Part shown: positions 27,029 through 37,725 of the stretch, one piece after another
How positions within the stretch are numbered: the first letter of the stretch is position 1
How the letters are laid out: each line of letters starts with the position of its first letter
NCBI RefSeq assembly: GCF_003130585.1
Contig: NZ_QFKX01000003.1
Span: 310,001 to 374,000, forward strand
Direction of reading: 5' to 3'
Source of the DNA: Brachybacterium endophyticum
GTDB taxonomy: Bacteria; Actinomycetota; Actinomycetes; Actinomycetales; Dermabacteraceae
DNA: 64,000 nt
Program-made: the position numbers and the translations under genes
Notes under the pieces: generated by a model
Database searches by the model: none
What the model saw: only the letters and a program-made list of their open reading frames with translations
What the model was told of the DNA's origin: nothing

Positions 27029-29200
27029 TCAGTCCTTGTCCTCGGAGAAGATGTCCAGGATCTCCTGCTCGGTGGTCGCCTTCTCGAGGCGCTCCACCTG
27101 GGCGGGGTCGGAGAACGTCATGGCGACGTTCTGCAGCAGGGAGAGGTGCTCGTTGCCCACGCCCGCGATGCCGACCACGAAGGTCACGGGGTTGCCGTTC
27201 CAGTCGATGCCCTGCGGGTAGCGCACGAACGACATGGCCGAGCGGGAGATCGACTCCTTGGCCTCGTTCGTGCCGTGGGGGATCGCCAGACCGTTGCCCA
27301 TGAACGTCGAGACGGTCGCCTCGCGGTCGTGCATGGCGCTGACGTAGGCGTTCTCCACGGCTCCGGCGCGGACCAGCAGGGAGCCGGCCTCGTCGATCGC
27401 GGCGTCGGCCGAACCCGCCGAACCGTCCAGCACGATCGAGGAGGCGGAGAGGATCTCCGGCTCGGCGTCGGCCGACGGCTCCGCCGTGGCCGTGGCTGCC
27501 TCGCTCGGCTGCTCCCCGGTCGGGGCGGCCTCGGCGCGGTGCGTGTTGGCGGCACCAGCGGCACTCGCTGCGCCCCCGGCGGCCGCCGCCGTCCCCTCGC
27601 CGACCGTCGCGTCGACCTCGTCGGCCGAGGCCGCATCGGGGTTGTTGCGCTGCTCGACGAGCTCGACGACCTCGTCGTAGCGCGGGGAGTTCATGAACTG
27701 GTCGACGCTCACGTGGATCGCCGAGCCGGTGCGCTGGCGGGCGCGGTCGGTGAGCTCCTTCTGCGTCACTACCACGTCCCACTCGTCGTTCAGGCTCGAG
27801 ATCGCCTTGTTGGTGACCTCGACGTCGTCGAAACCGGCGGACCGCACCTTCTTTCGCAGCACCGTCGCCCCCATCGCCGAGGAGCCCATGCCCGCGTCGC
27901 ACGCGAAGACGATGCGCTCGATCGGGCCGCTGTGGGAGGAGTCGTCGGCCGCCGCGGCAGCACCCGCCGCGCCGCCGGCGGCAGCGCCACCGGTGAGCGC
28001 ACCGGCGACCGAGGACTTCTTGCCCTTCATCTGCTCCATCTTCGCGGTGGCCGAGGCGATGTCGCCGTCGTCCTGCTTGCCGACTCGCAGCAGGATGGCG
28101 GCCAGCACGAAGCTGACGACCGTGGCTCCGAGGACGGCGATCGCGATGCCCAGATAAGAGTCCGTGGTGGCGTTGCCGAAGATCGCGATGATCGACCCCG
28201 GCGCAGCGGGGGCTCGGAGCCCGGTGTGGAACAGGACGTTGAGGAACACGCCGGTCATGCCGCCGCCGATCGCGGCGAGGATCAGGACCGGCTTCATCAG
28301 CACGTACGGGAAGTAGATCTCGTGGATGCCGCCCACGAACTGGATCAGCGCCGCTCCGGGGGCGGAGGCGCGTGCGGCTTCCCGGCCGAAGATCGTGTAG
28401 GCCAGCAGGATGCCGAAGCCCGGGCCGGGGTTGGCCTCGAGCAGGAACAGGACCGACTTGCCGTTCTGCGACGCCTCGGTGAGACCCAGCGGCGTCAGCA
28501 CGCCGTGGTTGATGGCGTTGTTGAGGAAGAAGACCTTCGCCGGTTCGATGAGGATCGAGACCAGAGGCAGCAGGCCCAGGCCGATGAGGCCTTCCACGCC
28601 CGAGCCCAGCAGGTTCATCAGGCCGTTGACGATCGGAGCGAGGCCGTAGAAGCCGATCAGCGCCATGATGAAGCTGAAGATGCCGGCCGAGAACAGGTTC
28701 ACCAGCATCTCGAAGCCGGCGGGGATCTTCTCCTGCCACAGCTGGTCGAGCTTCTTCATCAGCCATGCGGCCAGCGGGGCCATGATCATGGCGCCGATGA
28801 ACATGTGGATCTGGCCGATCTGCTGATCCGGCGGCTGAGTCAGGTTCAGCTTCGCCACGAGCTCGTCGGACCCGGCGATCACGCCCATCGTCGCGACCAC
28901 GCCGATGACCGCGCCGCGGGCCTCGTAGACCATCCGGCCACCGGTGTTCGCGATGAGCAGCGGCAGTAGGTAATGGATCATCGGGGTGACGAGGCCGACG
29001 TGCTCGGCTCCGGAGCCGTCCTTGAAACCGCCCAGCGCGGCGACGGGGGTGAAGCCGTCGGCGATGAAGAACGCGGTGAAGATGCCCCAGGCGATCAGCG
29101 CCGGGATGTTCGGCATCACCATGTTCGACAGCGACGTGCCGACCTTTTGCAGGACCACGCGCGGGTTGAAGGCGCTGGTGGTCTCGGTGGTTGTGGTCAT
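27029..29200 (-). CDS. mtlA: PTS mannitol transporter EIICBA
   Basis: 723 aa. It imports mannitol and phosphorylates it to mannitol 1-phosphate. Domains in order: EIIC membrane part (about 1-390, with [15 protein letters not shown]), EIIB with phosphocysteine Cys434 ([13 protein letters not shown]), and EIIA with active His642 ([12 protein letters not shown]). The joins between domains are long Ala/Gly- and Ala/Glu/Thr-rich linkers, longer than in enterobacterial MtlA. AGAGGAAG precedes the ATG. Confidence 0.95.
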   Translation of the reverse strand: MTTTTETTSAFNPRVVLQKVGTSLSNMVMPNIPALIAWGIFTAFFIADGFTPVAALGGFKDGSGAEHVGLVTPMIHYLLPLLIANTGGRMVYEARGAVIGVVATMGVIAGSDELVAKLNLTQPPDQQIGQIHMFIGAMIMAPLAAWLMKKLDQLWQEKIPAGFEMLVNLFSAGIFSFIMALIGFYGLAPIVNGLMNLLGSGVEGLIGLGLLPLVSILIEPAKVFFLNNAINHGVLTPLGLTEASQNGKSVLFLLEANPGPGFGILLAYTIFGREAARASAPGAALIQFVGGIHEIYFPYVLMKPVLILAAIGGGMTGVFLNVLFHTGLRAPAAPGSIIAIFGNATTDSYLGIAIAVLGATVVSFVLAAILLRVGKQDDGDIASATAKMEQMKGKKSSVAGALTGGAAAGGAAGAAAAADDSSHSGPIERIVFACDAGMGSSAMGATVLRKKVRSAGFDDVEVTNKAISSLNDEWDVVVTQKELTDRARQRTGSAIHVSVDQFMNSPRYDEVVELVEQRNNPDAASADEVDATVGEGTAAAAGGAASAAGAANTHRAEAAPTGEQPSEAATATAEPSADAEPEILSASSIVLDGSAGSADAAIDEAGSLLVRAGAVENAYVSAMHDREATVSTFMGNGLAIPHGTNEAKESISRSAMSFVRYPQGIDWNGNPVTFVVGIAGVGNEHLSLLQNVAMTFSDPAQVERLEKATTEQEILDIFSEDKD

Positions 29201-29309
29201 GATCTTCCTCTACGACGACCCAGGGCGGGGAAGTGGCGACCCGGGTGGGGAACGGCGAGCCGGTGGGGACGCCGAGGCCGACGCGGAGGACATCCGCCGG
29301 TCTGCGAGG

Positions 29310-29315
29310 ATTCTA
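29310..29315 (-). promoter_or_regulatory. Possible -10 box of the mannitol operon
   Basis: TAGAAT on the minus strand, overlapping the last codons of the GtrA gene and about 110 bp before mtlA; no good -35 found. Confidence 0.3.
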
Positions 29316-29891
29316 CGGCTGATGGGTCGGTGTCGCTGGGGTCGAATGTCCGGTTCTCGGTGTGCGCTCGGAGGACGCGACGGCGTCGTGAGCCTTCCCA
29401 CGGCGTCCCTCGACGTCATCGATGTCGTCGTCGTGGTGGGGGAACACGAAGCGCCCGTAGGTGACGTAGCGGAACGACGTCGAGACGATCTGGCCGATCA
29501 GCGTGCCGGAGATGTTGTCGGCGAGCGCGGAGTCCAGCCCCAGGACGTACCGGGAGAAGCCCAGGCACCCCAGCTGCAGCACGGTGGCGATCACGTTGAT
29601 CAGGACGAACAGGACCACCGATCGCGCCGTGCGCGGACGGGGGCGGTCGCCGAAGGTCCACAGGCGGTTGCCCAGGTAGGTCAGCGAGGTCGCGACGGCG
29701 ATCGTGAGGATCTTGGCGAGGATGGGGTGGGGGTGCATCGCGCCCTGCCCCCAGCCCTCGGTCGGCGACCAGAAGACCAGCAGGTTGTACATCGCGGCGT
29801 CGAGCAGGAACACGAGGCCGCCGACGGTCAGGAACTTCAGGCTCGGCCCCAGATGACGGGCCATCAGCCCGGCATCGGTGGAGCGTGGCAC
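29313..29891 (-). CDS. GtrA-family membrane protein
   Basis: 192 aa from GTG 29891 (AGGGTG upstream); ATG 29864 would give 183 aa. Four membrane segments begin with FLTVGGLVFLLDAAMYNLL and include LGNRLWTFGDR and SFRYVTYGRFVF, the GtrA pattern. GtrA proteins are thought to flip or export lipid-linked sugars for cell-envelope polysaccharides. The Asp/Ser/Thr-rich tail is unassigned. No glycosyltransferase is adjacent. Confidence 0.85.
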   Translation of the reverse strand: MPRSTDAGLMARHLGPSLKFLTVGGLVFLLDAAMYNLLVFWSPTEGWGQGAMHPHPILAKILTIAVATSLTYLGNRLWTFGDRPRPRTARSVVLFVLINVIATVLQLGCLGFSRYVLGLDSALADNISGTLIGQIVSTSFRYVTYGRFVFPHHDDDIDDVEGRRGKAHDAVASSERTPRTGHSTPATPTHQP

Positions 29892-30072
29892 GCGGAGCAC
29901 CCTACCCGCCGCACCGCACCGCGCCTTGCCTGTCGTGCCTGTGGCCGCCCGCACGCGCGTATCGTGGGACGCCGCTTCGTCGCAGCGACGGCCCCGCGCA
30001 GGGAACTGCGTCCGCAGGCCTGGGAGCGCTCGACCCGCCGACCGTCATCGCCCGTGCCCGAGGAGGCTCCCC

Positions 30073-30876
30073 ATGGCCCACGTCGCCCTGTCCATCGCCG
30101 GCTCCGAGGCCACCGGCGGCGCCGGCGCCCAGACCGACATCAAGACCTTCCACCAGCTCGGCGTCTTCGGGTCGGTGGCGCTCACCTGCATCGTCAGCTT
30201 CGATCCCGAGGACGGCTGGGCCCACCGCTTCGTGCCGATCGCCCCCGAGGTGATCGCCCAGCAGATCCAGTCGACCACCGCCGTGCACGACGTCGACGCT
30301 GTGAAGATCGGGATGCTCGGCACCCCGGCCACGATCGACGTGGTCGCCGCCGCCCTGCGGGAGCACGAGTTCGGCCATGTCGTGCTCGATCCGGTGATGA
30401 TCTGCAAGGAGGGCGAGGTCGAGACCCCGGCCCGGGCGACCGACGACGCCCTGATGGAGAAGGTGCTGCCGCTGGCGACCTTCGTGACCCCGAACCTGGG
30501 GGAGACCAGGATCCTCTCCGGCCGCGAGCGCATCGAGAGCGTCGAGGAGCTGACCGAGGCCGCCCGCTCGATTCACGAGCGCTGGGGTGTGACAGTCCTC
30601 GCCAAGGGCGGCGTGGAGCTGACGGGCGAGGACGCGGTCGACGTGTTCGTCGACGACGAGCAGACGGTGCTGCTGCGCGAGCCCAAGATCGGGCAGTACC
30701 GCGTCTCCGGCGCGGGCTGCACCCTCGCCGCCGCGGTCACCGCGGAACTGGCCAAGGGTGCGAGCGCCCTGGAGGCCGCGCAGGTCGCCAAGGCGGTCGT
30801 CACCAGCGCGATCGTGAACCGCCAGAGCGGCCACGCCCCCTTCGACGCGGTCTACCAGGGGGCGTACCGGGGCTGA
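30073..30876 (+). CDS. pdxK: Pyridoxal kinase, two-cysteine ThiD-like (PdxK) type
   Basis: 267 aa from ATG 30073 with AGGAGG upstream. It is a ribokinase-fold enzyme of the PdxK/ThiD group: GSEATGGAGAQTDIKTF at the N-terminus and LDPVM before the lid. The anion-hole motif reads GAGC where most ribokinases have GAGD: Cys216 replaces the catalytic Asp, and a second cysteine, Cys111, sits in the lid sequence MICKEG. That pairing is the mark of the CC-type pyridoxal kinases described in Gram-positive bacteria, which bind pyridoxal as a hemithioacetal. It phosphorylates pyridoxal in vitamin B6 salvage, and a thiamine-precursor activity is possible. The gene is a single unit divergent from the GtrA gene. 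Confidence 0.85.
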   Translation: MAHVALSIAGSEATGGAGAQTDIKTFHQLGVFGSVALTCIVSFDPEDGWAHRFVPIAPEVIAQQIQSTTAVHDVDAVKIGMLGTPATIDVVAAALREHEFGHVVLDPVMICKEGEVETPARATDDALMEKVLPLATFVTPNLGETRILSGRERIESVEELTEAARSIHERWGVTVLAKGGVELTGEDAVDVFVDDEQTVLLREPKIGQYRVSGAGCTLAAAVTAELAKGASALEAAQVAKAVVTSAIVNRQSGHAPFDAVYQGAYRG

Positions 30877-30885
30877 TCGCCCCGG
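30867..30885. terminator. Small hairpin at the end of pdxK
   Basis: 7-bp arms CCGGGGC/GCCCCGG with the pdxK stop codon in the loop; between convergent genes; no T-tract. Confidence 0.4.
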
Positions 30886-30905
30886 CCGTGCTCGATCGGG
30901 TGCGC

Positions 30906-31928
30906 TCAGGTGAAGGCGTCGGTGCGGGCGAACAGTCCCGGCACGCCGCCGGAGTGCATCAGCACCACGGTGTCGTCGGCAGAGAACTCGCCCTGCCGGA
31001 CCAGGTCGATGAGTCCTGCGGCGGCCTTGCCCGTGTAGACGGGGTCGAGGACCACGCCCTCCGTGCGACCCAGCAGGCGCAGTGCCTCGACCATCCCCTC
31101 GGTGGGCAGGGCATAGCCGGGGCCGACGTAGTCGCCCAGGCCCACCGTGGCGGCGGCCGGGACGGGTGGGAGGTCGAGGCGCGTGGCCAGCGCGTCGACG
31201 AGGCCGCGGATCTTCGGCTCCTGCTCCGCGCGTGAGCGGCTGACGTTGATGCCGAGGACGCGCGTGCTGCTGCCCGCGGCGTGCAGTCCGGTGATCAGGC
31301 CGGCCTGCATGCCCGTCGATCCGCTCGGCACCACGATCGCCGTGACGTCCAGGCTCTGCTCGGCGAACTGGTCCAGCAGCTCGTCGGCCGCGTCGACGTA
31401 GCCCAGCGCCCCGGTCGCGTTCGAGCCGCCGATGGGGATCACGACGGGCGTGCGGCCCTGCGCCGTGAGCTCCTCGGAGAGCTCCTGCATCCGTGCGGGC
31501 AGGTCGGCGCCGTGGGGGAGGGCCTCCACCGAGTCCGCGCCGAGCAGGTCGAACAGCAGGTGGTTGCCGGTGTGCTGGGGCGGGTTCGCGCCCGTGCCCC
31601 CGGGGACGGGGTGACCATCGGGCCCGAGGTCCTCCTCGAGGACGAGGTGGCACTGCAGACCCTCCGCCCGCGCCGCGGCGAGGGTGAGGCGGCAGTGGTT
31701 GGACTGGACGCCGCCCGCGGTGATCAGGGTGTCGGCGCCCTGATCGAGAGCCTCGGCGACCAGGAACTCGAGCTTGCGGGTCTTGTTCCCGCCCAGCGTC
31801 AGCCCCAGCTCGTCGTCGCGCTTGAGCCAGATGTCCGGCCCGCCCAGCTCCGCGCTCAGGCGCGGGAGGTGCTGCAGGCGGGTCGGCCCGTCGGTGTACC
31901 GGCGGCGGGGGAATGTCGAGAGGTCCAT
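30906..31928 (-). CDS. dcyD: D-cysteine desulfhydrase / ACC-deaminase-family PLP enzyme
   Basis: 340 aa. It is a fold type II PLP enzyme; Lys49 in GGNKTRKLEF forms the Schiff base, and GGVQSNHCR binds the carboxylate. Two positions separate the family's two activities: ACC deaminases have Glu in DPVYEGK and Leu in AHLGG, whereas this protein has Thr (DPVYTGK) and Ser (MHSGG). That favours D-cysteine desulfhydrase (D-cysteine to pyruvate, H2S and ammonia) over ACC deaminase. The symporter gene lies 58 bp downstream on the same strand, so both may serve uptake and breakdown of an amino acid. Confidence 0.8.
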   Translation of the reverse strand: MDLSTFPRRRYTDGPTRLQHLPRLSAELGGPDIWLKRDDELGLTLGGNKTRKLEFLVAEALDQGADTLITAGGVQSNHCRLTLAAARAEGLQCHLVLEEDLGPDGHPVPGGTGANPPQHTGNHLLFDLLGADSVEALPHGADLPARMQELSEELTAQGRTPVVIPIGGSNATGALGYVDAADELLDQFAEQSLDVTAIVVPSGSTGMQAGLITGLHAAGSSTRVLGINVSRSRAEQEPKIRGLVDALATRLDLPPVPAAATVGLGDYVGPGYALPTEGMVEALRLLGRTEGVVLDPVYTGKAAAGLIDLVRQGEFSADDTVVLMHSGGVPGLFARTDAFT

Positions 31929-31986
31929 GGGATGTCCTCGGGTCTCGGGATGGCCGTGGTGACGGGGCGGGTGGGAGGAGGACCCC

Positions 31987-33306
31987 TCACGCGGCGGCCG
32001 GTTCCACGTCGGCGCTCTCCTCGTCGGCCCTGTCCATCCAGTCCTTCCCGTCGAGCGTACGGGCCACGAGCATGCTGCTGGCCTGGTCGCCCACGGAGTT
32101 GACGGTGGTCGCGGGCGGGTCGATGACGGTGCCGATGATCTGGACGATCGGCAGCGCGGAGGTGGGGAAGCCGTAGAGGGTGATGATCATCAGCTCGCCG
32201 ATGAACCCGCCCGAGGGGATCCCCGCCATCACCATGCCCGAGAGCAGGGCGACGCCGATCCCGATCAGCACGTTGCCGGGGGTGAAGAAGTCCCGCTGGA
32301 ACACCGCGAACAGGAAGGCAATCTTGAGGATCGCGCTGAGCGAGGAGCCCTCCATGTGGATGGTCGCGCCGATCGGGATGATGGTCTCGCGGATGTCGCG
32401 CGGCACCCCGATCTTCTCGCCGGCCCGAAGGTTCGCGGGGATCGCGGCCACCGAGGAGGAGGTGCCCAGCGACACCGCCGTCGGCTCGATCGCGTTGGTC
32501 CAGAACCGGCGCACGCCGCGCCGGCCGCCGGCCAGGAAGGCGTAGAGCGTGAAGGCGAACAGGAAGTAGAGGATCGCGACCGGGTAGTAGACGAGGAAGG
32601 CCCGGATGTAGTCGCCCACCAGCTGCGCGCCGAGCTCACCGATCAGGGCCGCGAAGTAGGCCCCCAGGCCGATGGGCGCGTAGTACATGATGATCGAGGT
32701 GAAGCGCAGGAAGACCTCGGTGCCCGAGGTGAGGAACCGGGAGAACGGCTCCCCCTTCTCCCCGATGCTGCTGGTCGCGGCGCCGACGATCACGGCGAAG
32801 ACGATCAGGGCCAGCATGTGCTCGCTGGAGAGGATCTTCGAGAAGTCGTCGACCACGAAGGTCCCCACCAGCTGATCGCCGATCGACCCGACGTCCTCGA
32901 CCGAGTCGGGCTCCTCGAGGGCGATGCGGATCCCGTCGGTCGCGTGGAAGAACCCGAGGGCCGCGATCATGATCAGGGAGGCGAGGATCCCGGTGGCCGC
33001 GAAGATCCCGAGCATCGCGCCCATGATCTTCCCCAGCCGCTTGGCCGAGGACATCCCCGCCACCGCCGAGGCGATCGAGAAGAACACCAGCGGCACCACG
33101 AGCGTGAACATCATGTTGATGAACAGGGTGCCGAAGGGCTTGATGACCGTCGCGCGATCGCCCAGCACCAGGCCGACGATCGCGCCGATGACGACACCGG
33201 TGAGGATCGCGAGGGGGAAGCGGTAGGCGCGCAGCAGTCGCCGGGCGCGGGACGGGGTCCGCTGCGAGGGGGATGCGGATCCGGTCTGGGAGGCGGGATC
33301 GGGCAC
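31987..33306 (-). CDS. Dicarboxylate/amino acid:cation symporter (DctA/GltP family)
   Basis: 439 aa from GTG 33306 (GGAAGGAC upstream). About eight helices plus two re-entrant loops; [17 protein letters not shown] is the serine-rich loop and [13 protein letters not shown] and [21 protein letters not shown] are family hallmarks. It imports glutamate, aspartate or C4-dicarboxylates with protons or sodium; the sequence does not decide which. It is divergent from the glutamate-type ABC system. Confidence 0.9.
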   Translation of the reverse strand: MPDPASQTGSASPSQRTPSRARRLLRAYRFPLAILTGVVIGAIVGLVLGDRATVIKPFGTLFINMMFTLVVPLVFFSIASAVAGMSSAKRLGKIMGAMLGIFAATGILASLIMIAALGFFHATDGIRIALEEPDSVEDVGSIGDQLVGTFVVDDFSKILSSEHMLALIVFAVIVGAATSSIGEKGEPFSRFLTSGTEVFLRFTSIIMYYAPIGLGAYFAALIGELGAQLVGDYIRAFLVYYPVAILYFLFAFTLYAFLAGGRRGVRRFWTNAIEPTAVSLGTSSSVAAIPANLRAGEKIGVPRDIRETIIPIGATIHMEGSSLSAILKIAFLFAVFQRDFFTPGNVLIGIGVALLSGMVMAGIPSGGFIGELMIITLYGFPTSALPIVQIIGTVIDPPATTVNSVGDQASSMLVARTLDGKDWMDRADEESADVEPAAA

Positions 33307-33438
33307 GACGGGCGTCCTTCCGGACGGAGGAGGGTCGGGTCCTCGGCACCGTACCCCCACCCGTGCCCCGACGGGCCGTGCCCGCCCCTGCTGCGCGTCG
33401 CGTGGACAGAACGCCCGGATCAGGGAATGCTTCCCGGT

Positions 33439-34230
<792 letters not shown>

Positions 34231-34277
34231 TCGCGCGCGGCTCCCCGCCCCATCCCCGCCGACCGAAGGAGTTCCCC

Positions 34278-35246
34278 ATGACCACCAGCAGCTTCCGGCC
34301 CGGCCGACGCAGCGTCGTCGCCGCCGCGGCAGCCCTCCCGCTCGGTGCGGCGCTCGCCGCCTGCTCCTCGGACACCGGCGACGCCCCGTCGCTGGACAAG
34401 AAGGACGACCCGGCGACCAAGGCGTACGACGAGGCCGTCGCGGGCGGGCCCGTCGCCGAGGACGCCGACGTCGAGAAGAACGAGTGGGCCGCGGCGATCA
34501 AGAAGGCCGGCAAGCTCTCGCGCGGCGGCACCACGGCCAACCAGGTGTTCTCCCTCGTGGACCCCACCTCGAAGAAGGTCACCGGCTTCGATGCCGGCAT
34601 CACCCAGCTGCTGGCCCGCTACATCCTGGGCAAGGGCGGGGAGGAGAAGGTCGACTACGTCGACACCACGGTCGACACCCGCGAGAAGATGGTCCAGAAC
34701 GGCACCGTGGACTGCGTGATCGCGACCTACTCGATCACCCCCGAGCGCCTCGACAAGATCGACTTCGGCGGCCCGTACTACCTCTCGGGCACCGCGATCC
34801 AGGTGCGCACCGAGGAGAAGGACACCATCACGGGTCCCAAGGACCTCACCGGCAAGAAGCTCGTCACCCAGTCCAACTCGACGGGCATCCAGGCCATCGA
34901 GAAGTACGTGAAGGACCCCGACGGGAAGCCGCAGACCCTCGCCGACAACGAGTCCTGCGTCGCGGCCCTCAAGCAGAAGCGCGTGGACGCCTACGTGCTC
35001 GACCAGGGCGTGCTGCTGGGCAACTCCAAGGCCGACCCCGAGGTCACCGTGGTCGGCAAGCCGTTCACCGAGGACCCCTACGGGATCGGGCTGAAGAAGG
35101 GCTCCGACGCCCTCGACTTCGTCAACGGCTTCCTGAAGAAGATCGAGGACGACGGCACCTGGAAGAAGCTCTACGAGGCCACCGTCGGCCAGGTCACGGA
35201 GGACGAGACGCCGGACCCGCCGACCATCGGCGAGATGCCGAACTGA
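34278..35246 (+). CDS. gluB: Polar amino acid (glutamate-type) ABC transporter, substrate-binding lipoprotein
   Basis: 322 aa. The signal peptide ends in lipobox LAAC (Cys near residue 29) and contains RRSV. The mature protein is SBP family 3: VTGFDAGITQLLARYIL, VDCVIATYSITPERLDKIDFGGPYY and the interdomain VTQSNSTGIQ. GAAGGAG precedes the ATG. It delivers the amino acid to the GluCD permease; glutamate is the best guess from gene order, and cystine or another polar amino acid remains possible. Confidence 0.88.
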   Translation: MTTSSFRPGRRSVVAAAAALPLGAALAACSSDTGDAPSLDKKDDPATKAYDEAVAGGPVAEDADVEKNEWAAAIKKAGKLSRGGTTANQVFSLVDPTSKKVTGFDAGITQLLARYILGKGGEEKVDYVDTTVDTREKMVQNGTVDCVIATYSITPERLDKIDFGGPYYLSGTAIQVRTEEKDTITGPKDLTGKKLVTQSNSTGIQAIEKYVKDPDGKPQTLADNESCVAALKQKRVDAYVLDQGVLLGNSKADPEVTVVGKPFTEDPYGIGLKKGSDALDFVNGFLKKIEDDGTWKKLYEATVGQVTEDETPDPPTIGEMPN

Positions 35247-35274
35247 TCCACGGCCCGGGGGAGGAGTCGCACCG

Positions 35275-35967
35275 ATGCAGGTCATCCTGGACAACTGGCC
35301 CCTGCTGCTGCAGGGGATCGGCACCACCGTCGCGCTGACGGTGCTGGGCTACGGCTTCGCGCTGGTCCTGGGCACCGTGCTGGCGGTGTGCCGGGTCAGC
35401 CCGATCCCGCCCCTGCGCTGGGCGGCCACCGTGTACGTCGAGATCTTCCGCAACATCCCGCTGCTGAGCCTGCTGGTCCTGCTGGCCTTCGGCCTGCCGG
35501 ACGCGGGCCTTCTGCTGCCCTACTTCTGGTGCGGGGTGCTGGGGCTGACCCTGTCGGGGGCAGCCTTCGTGTGCGAGAACGTGCGCTCGGGCATCAACAC
35601 GGTCCCGATCGGCCATGCCGAGGCCGCGCGCTCGATCGGGCTGGGCTTCTTCGGCGTGCTGCGCCACGTGGTGCTCCCGCAGGCCTTCCGCACCATGGTC
35701 CAGCCGCTGGTGAACGTGTTCATCGCGACCGTCATCGGTTCCTCGCTGTGCGCGGCGATCTCGGTCGTCGAGATCACCTACGTCACCCAGCAGCTGAACA
35801 TCGCCTCCGCCCAGGCGGTGCTGCTGTTCGTGGTCGCCGGGGCCCTCTACCTCGCGCTCTCGCTCGGCGTGGCCTACGCCGGTCGGCGTGTGGAGCGAGC
35901 GGTCTCGCCCGGGGGCGGCCGCTCCCCGCGCACGGCGGGCAGTCGGACGGGGGTGGCGCCGGCATGA
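35275..35967 (+). CDS. gluC: Polar amino acid ABC transporter, permease 1
   Basis: 230 aa, five helices, with coupling loop GHAEAARSIGLGFFGVLRHVVLPQAFR. The YVEIFRNIPLL segment is typical of HisMQ-type permeases. Its stop overlaps the next permease (ATGA). Confidence 0.88.
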   Translation: MQVILDNWPLLLQGIGTTVALTVLGYGFALVLGTVLAVCRVSPIPPLRWAATVYVEIFRNIPLLSLLVLLAFGLPDAGLLLPYFWCGVLGLTLSGAAFVCENVRSGINTVPIGHAEAARSIGLGFFGVLRHVVLPQAFRTMVQPLVNVFIATVIGSSLCAAISVVEITYVTQQLNIASAQAVLLFVVAGALYLALSLGVAYAGRRVERAVSPGGGRSPRTAGSRTGVAPA

Positions 35968-36800
35968 GCGCGAACACCACCGCCACCCAGGTCCTCTTCG
36001 ACGCACCCGGCCCCCGTGGCAGGCGCCGCATCCTGCTGCTGTCCGTCCTCTCGGTCCTGCTGATCCTCGCTCTGATCGGGGCGGGCCTGTGGCAGTTCCA
36101 GCGCAACGGCCAGCTCGCGGCCGACAAGTGGATCCCCTACCTGCGGCGCGACTACCTCGCGTTCCTGGGCAAGGGCCTCGCGGGCACCCTCGAGGCGACC
36201 GCGGTCGCGGCCGTCATCGCCTTCCCCTTCGGCCTCGTCCTCGCGCTCGGCCGGATCTCGCGCCTGCGCGCGCTGAGCACGGTCGCGGCCGTCTGGATCG
36301 AGTTCTTCCGCGGCATCCCGATGCTGCTGGTCGTCTACGCGTTCCTGCTGGCGCTGCCCGCCTACGGGGTCACCTTCCCGCGGTTCTGGATGCTCGTCAT
36401 CCCGATGATCCTGGTCAGCTCCGCGACCACCGCCGAGGTCTTCCGTGCGGGCATCGGCGCCGTGGACCGCGGGCAGAACGAGGCCTCGGCCGCCGTGGGG
36501 CTCACCCACGGGCAGACGATGCGCTACGTGATCCTCCCGCAGGCCGTGCGCCTGGTGCTGCCCAGCCTGATCCTGGCCCTGGTGAGCCTGCTGAAGGACT
36601 CGACCCTGGGGTACGTGGTGAGCTTCAACGAGCTGCAGTTCCAGGGCAAGACGATGGTCTCGATCACCCGCTTCCTGGTGCAGACCTACCTCGTGGTCTC
36701 GGTGATCTACATCGTCCTGAACTTCCTGCTGACCAAGCTCGCCGGTCTGCTCGACGTCCGCATGCACCGCCGTGCGGCCGAGGGCAGCGGCCGACGGTGA
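35964..36800 (+). CDS. gluD: Polar amino acid ABC transporter, permease 2
   Basis: 278 aa, with a longer N-terminal region before the first helix, as in GluD. WIEFFRGIPMLLV and EASAAVGLTHGQTMRYVILPQAVR (coupling loop) pair it with the preceding permease as a heterodimer. Overlaps the preceding gene by 4 bp. Confidence 0.88.
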   Translation: MSANTTATQVLFDAPGPRGRRRILLLSVLSVLLILALIGAGLWQFQRNGQLAADKWIPYLRRDYLAFLGKGLAGTLEATAVAAVIAFPFGLVLALGRISRLRALSTVAAVWIEFFRGIPMLLVVYAFLLALPAYGVTFPRFWMLVIPMILVSSATTAEVFRAGIGAVDRGQNEASAAVGLTHGQTMRYVILPQAVRLVLPSLILALVSLLKDSTLGYVVSFNELQFQGKTMVSITRFLVQTYLVVSVIYIVLNFLLTKLAGLLDVRMHRRAAEGSGRR

Positions 36801-36894
36801 CCGGCCGTGTCCCGCCCACCACGGGCCTCGATGGCGTAGTCTCGGACGGACATTTCGAACATCTGTACGACGATGCCCCTGCAGGGAGGCGGCC

Positions 36895-37725
36895 GTGATC
36901 CGTTTCGACCACGTCGGGAAGACCTATCCCGACGGAACGACCGCGGTCGAGGACTTCTCCTTGACCGTTGACTCGCACGCGAGCGTCGTGCTCGTGGGCA
37001 CCAGCGGCTCCGGCAAGACCACCCTGATGCGGATGGTCAACCGCATGGTCGACCCGACCTCGGGCCGCGTGCTCATCGACGACGAGGACGTGGCGGCCAT
37101 GGACCCGGTGAAGCTGCGCCGCCGCATCGGCTACGTCATGCAGGCCTCGGGCCTGCTCCCGCACCGCACGGTCGCCGAGAACGTGGCGACCGTCCCGCAC
37201 CTCGAGGGCGTCTCCCGCCGCCGTTCCCGCTCGCGGGCGCTCGCCCTGCTGGAGATGGTGGGCCTGGACCACAAGCTGGGCGACCGCTACCCCTCCCAGC
37301 TTTCCGGCGGTCAGCAGCAGCGGGTGGGCGTGGCCCGCGCCCTCGCGGCCGACCCGAACATCCTGCTGATGGACGAGCCCTTCGGCGCCGTCGACCCGAT
37401 CGTCCGCGCCGAGCTCCAGAAGGAGCTGCTGCGGCTGCAGAGCGAGCTGGGCAAGACCATCCTGTTCGTCACCCACGACATCGACGAGGCCTTCCTGCTC
37501 GGCGAGAAGGTCGTGATCCTGAAGCCGGGCGGCGTCGTCGCCCAGGAGGGCACTCCCTCCCAGATCCTCGCCGACCCGGCCGACGACTTCGTCGAGACCT
37601 TCGTGGGCAGCGGCCGCGGCAAGCGCGCCCTGCACCTCGAGGAGGTCGACGGCCGTCAGGTCGTGGTCGACGAGAGCGGCCGGCCGACGGGCGTGCTGCA
37701 CGCGGCGCCGGAGTCGCGCTCGTGA
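36895..37725 (+). CDS. Osmoprotectant (glycine betaine/choline type) ABC transporter, ATP-binding protein
   Basis: 276 aa from GTG 36895 (GGGAGG upstream). Walker A GTSGSGKTTLMRMVN, signature [17 protein letters not shown] and Walker B LLMDEPFGAVDPI; the DPIVRAELQKEL and ILFVTHDIDEAF features are those of OpuCA/ProV. There is no CBS domain at the short C-terminus, unlike OpuCA of Bacillus. It powers uptake of a quaternary-amine osmolyte. GTGA overlap with the next gene. Confidence 0.88.
   Translation: MIRFDHVGKTYPDGTTAVEDFSLTVDSHASVVLVGTSGSGKTTLMRMVNRMVDPTSGRVLIDDEDVAAMDPVKLRRRIGYVMQASGLLPHRTVAENVATVPHLEGVSRRRSRSRALALLEMVGLDHKLGDRYPSQLSGGQQQRVGVARALAADPNILLMDEPFGAVDPIVRAELQKELLRLQSELGKTILFVTHDIDEAFLLGEKVVILKPGGVVAQEGTPSQILADPADDFVETFVGSGRGKRALHLEEVDGRQVVVDESGRPTGVLHAAPESRS

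Noticed and set aside
30906-31928. ACC deaminase
   Set aside because: The two positions that distinguish ACC deaminase (Glu, Leu) are Thr and Ser here.
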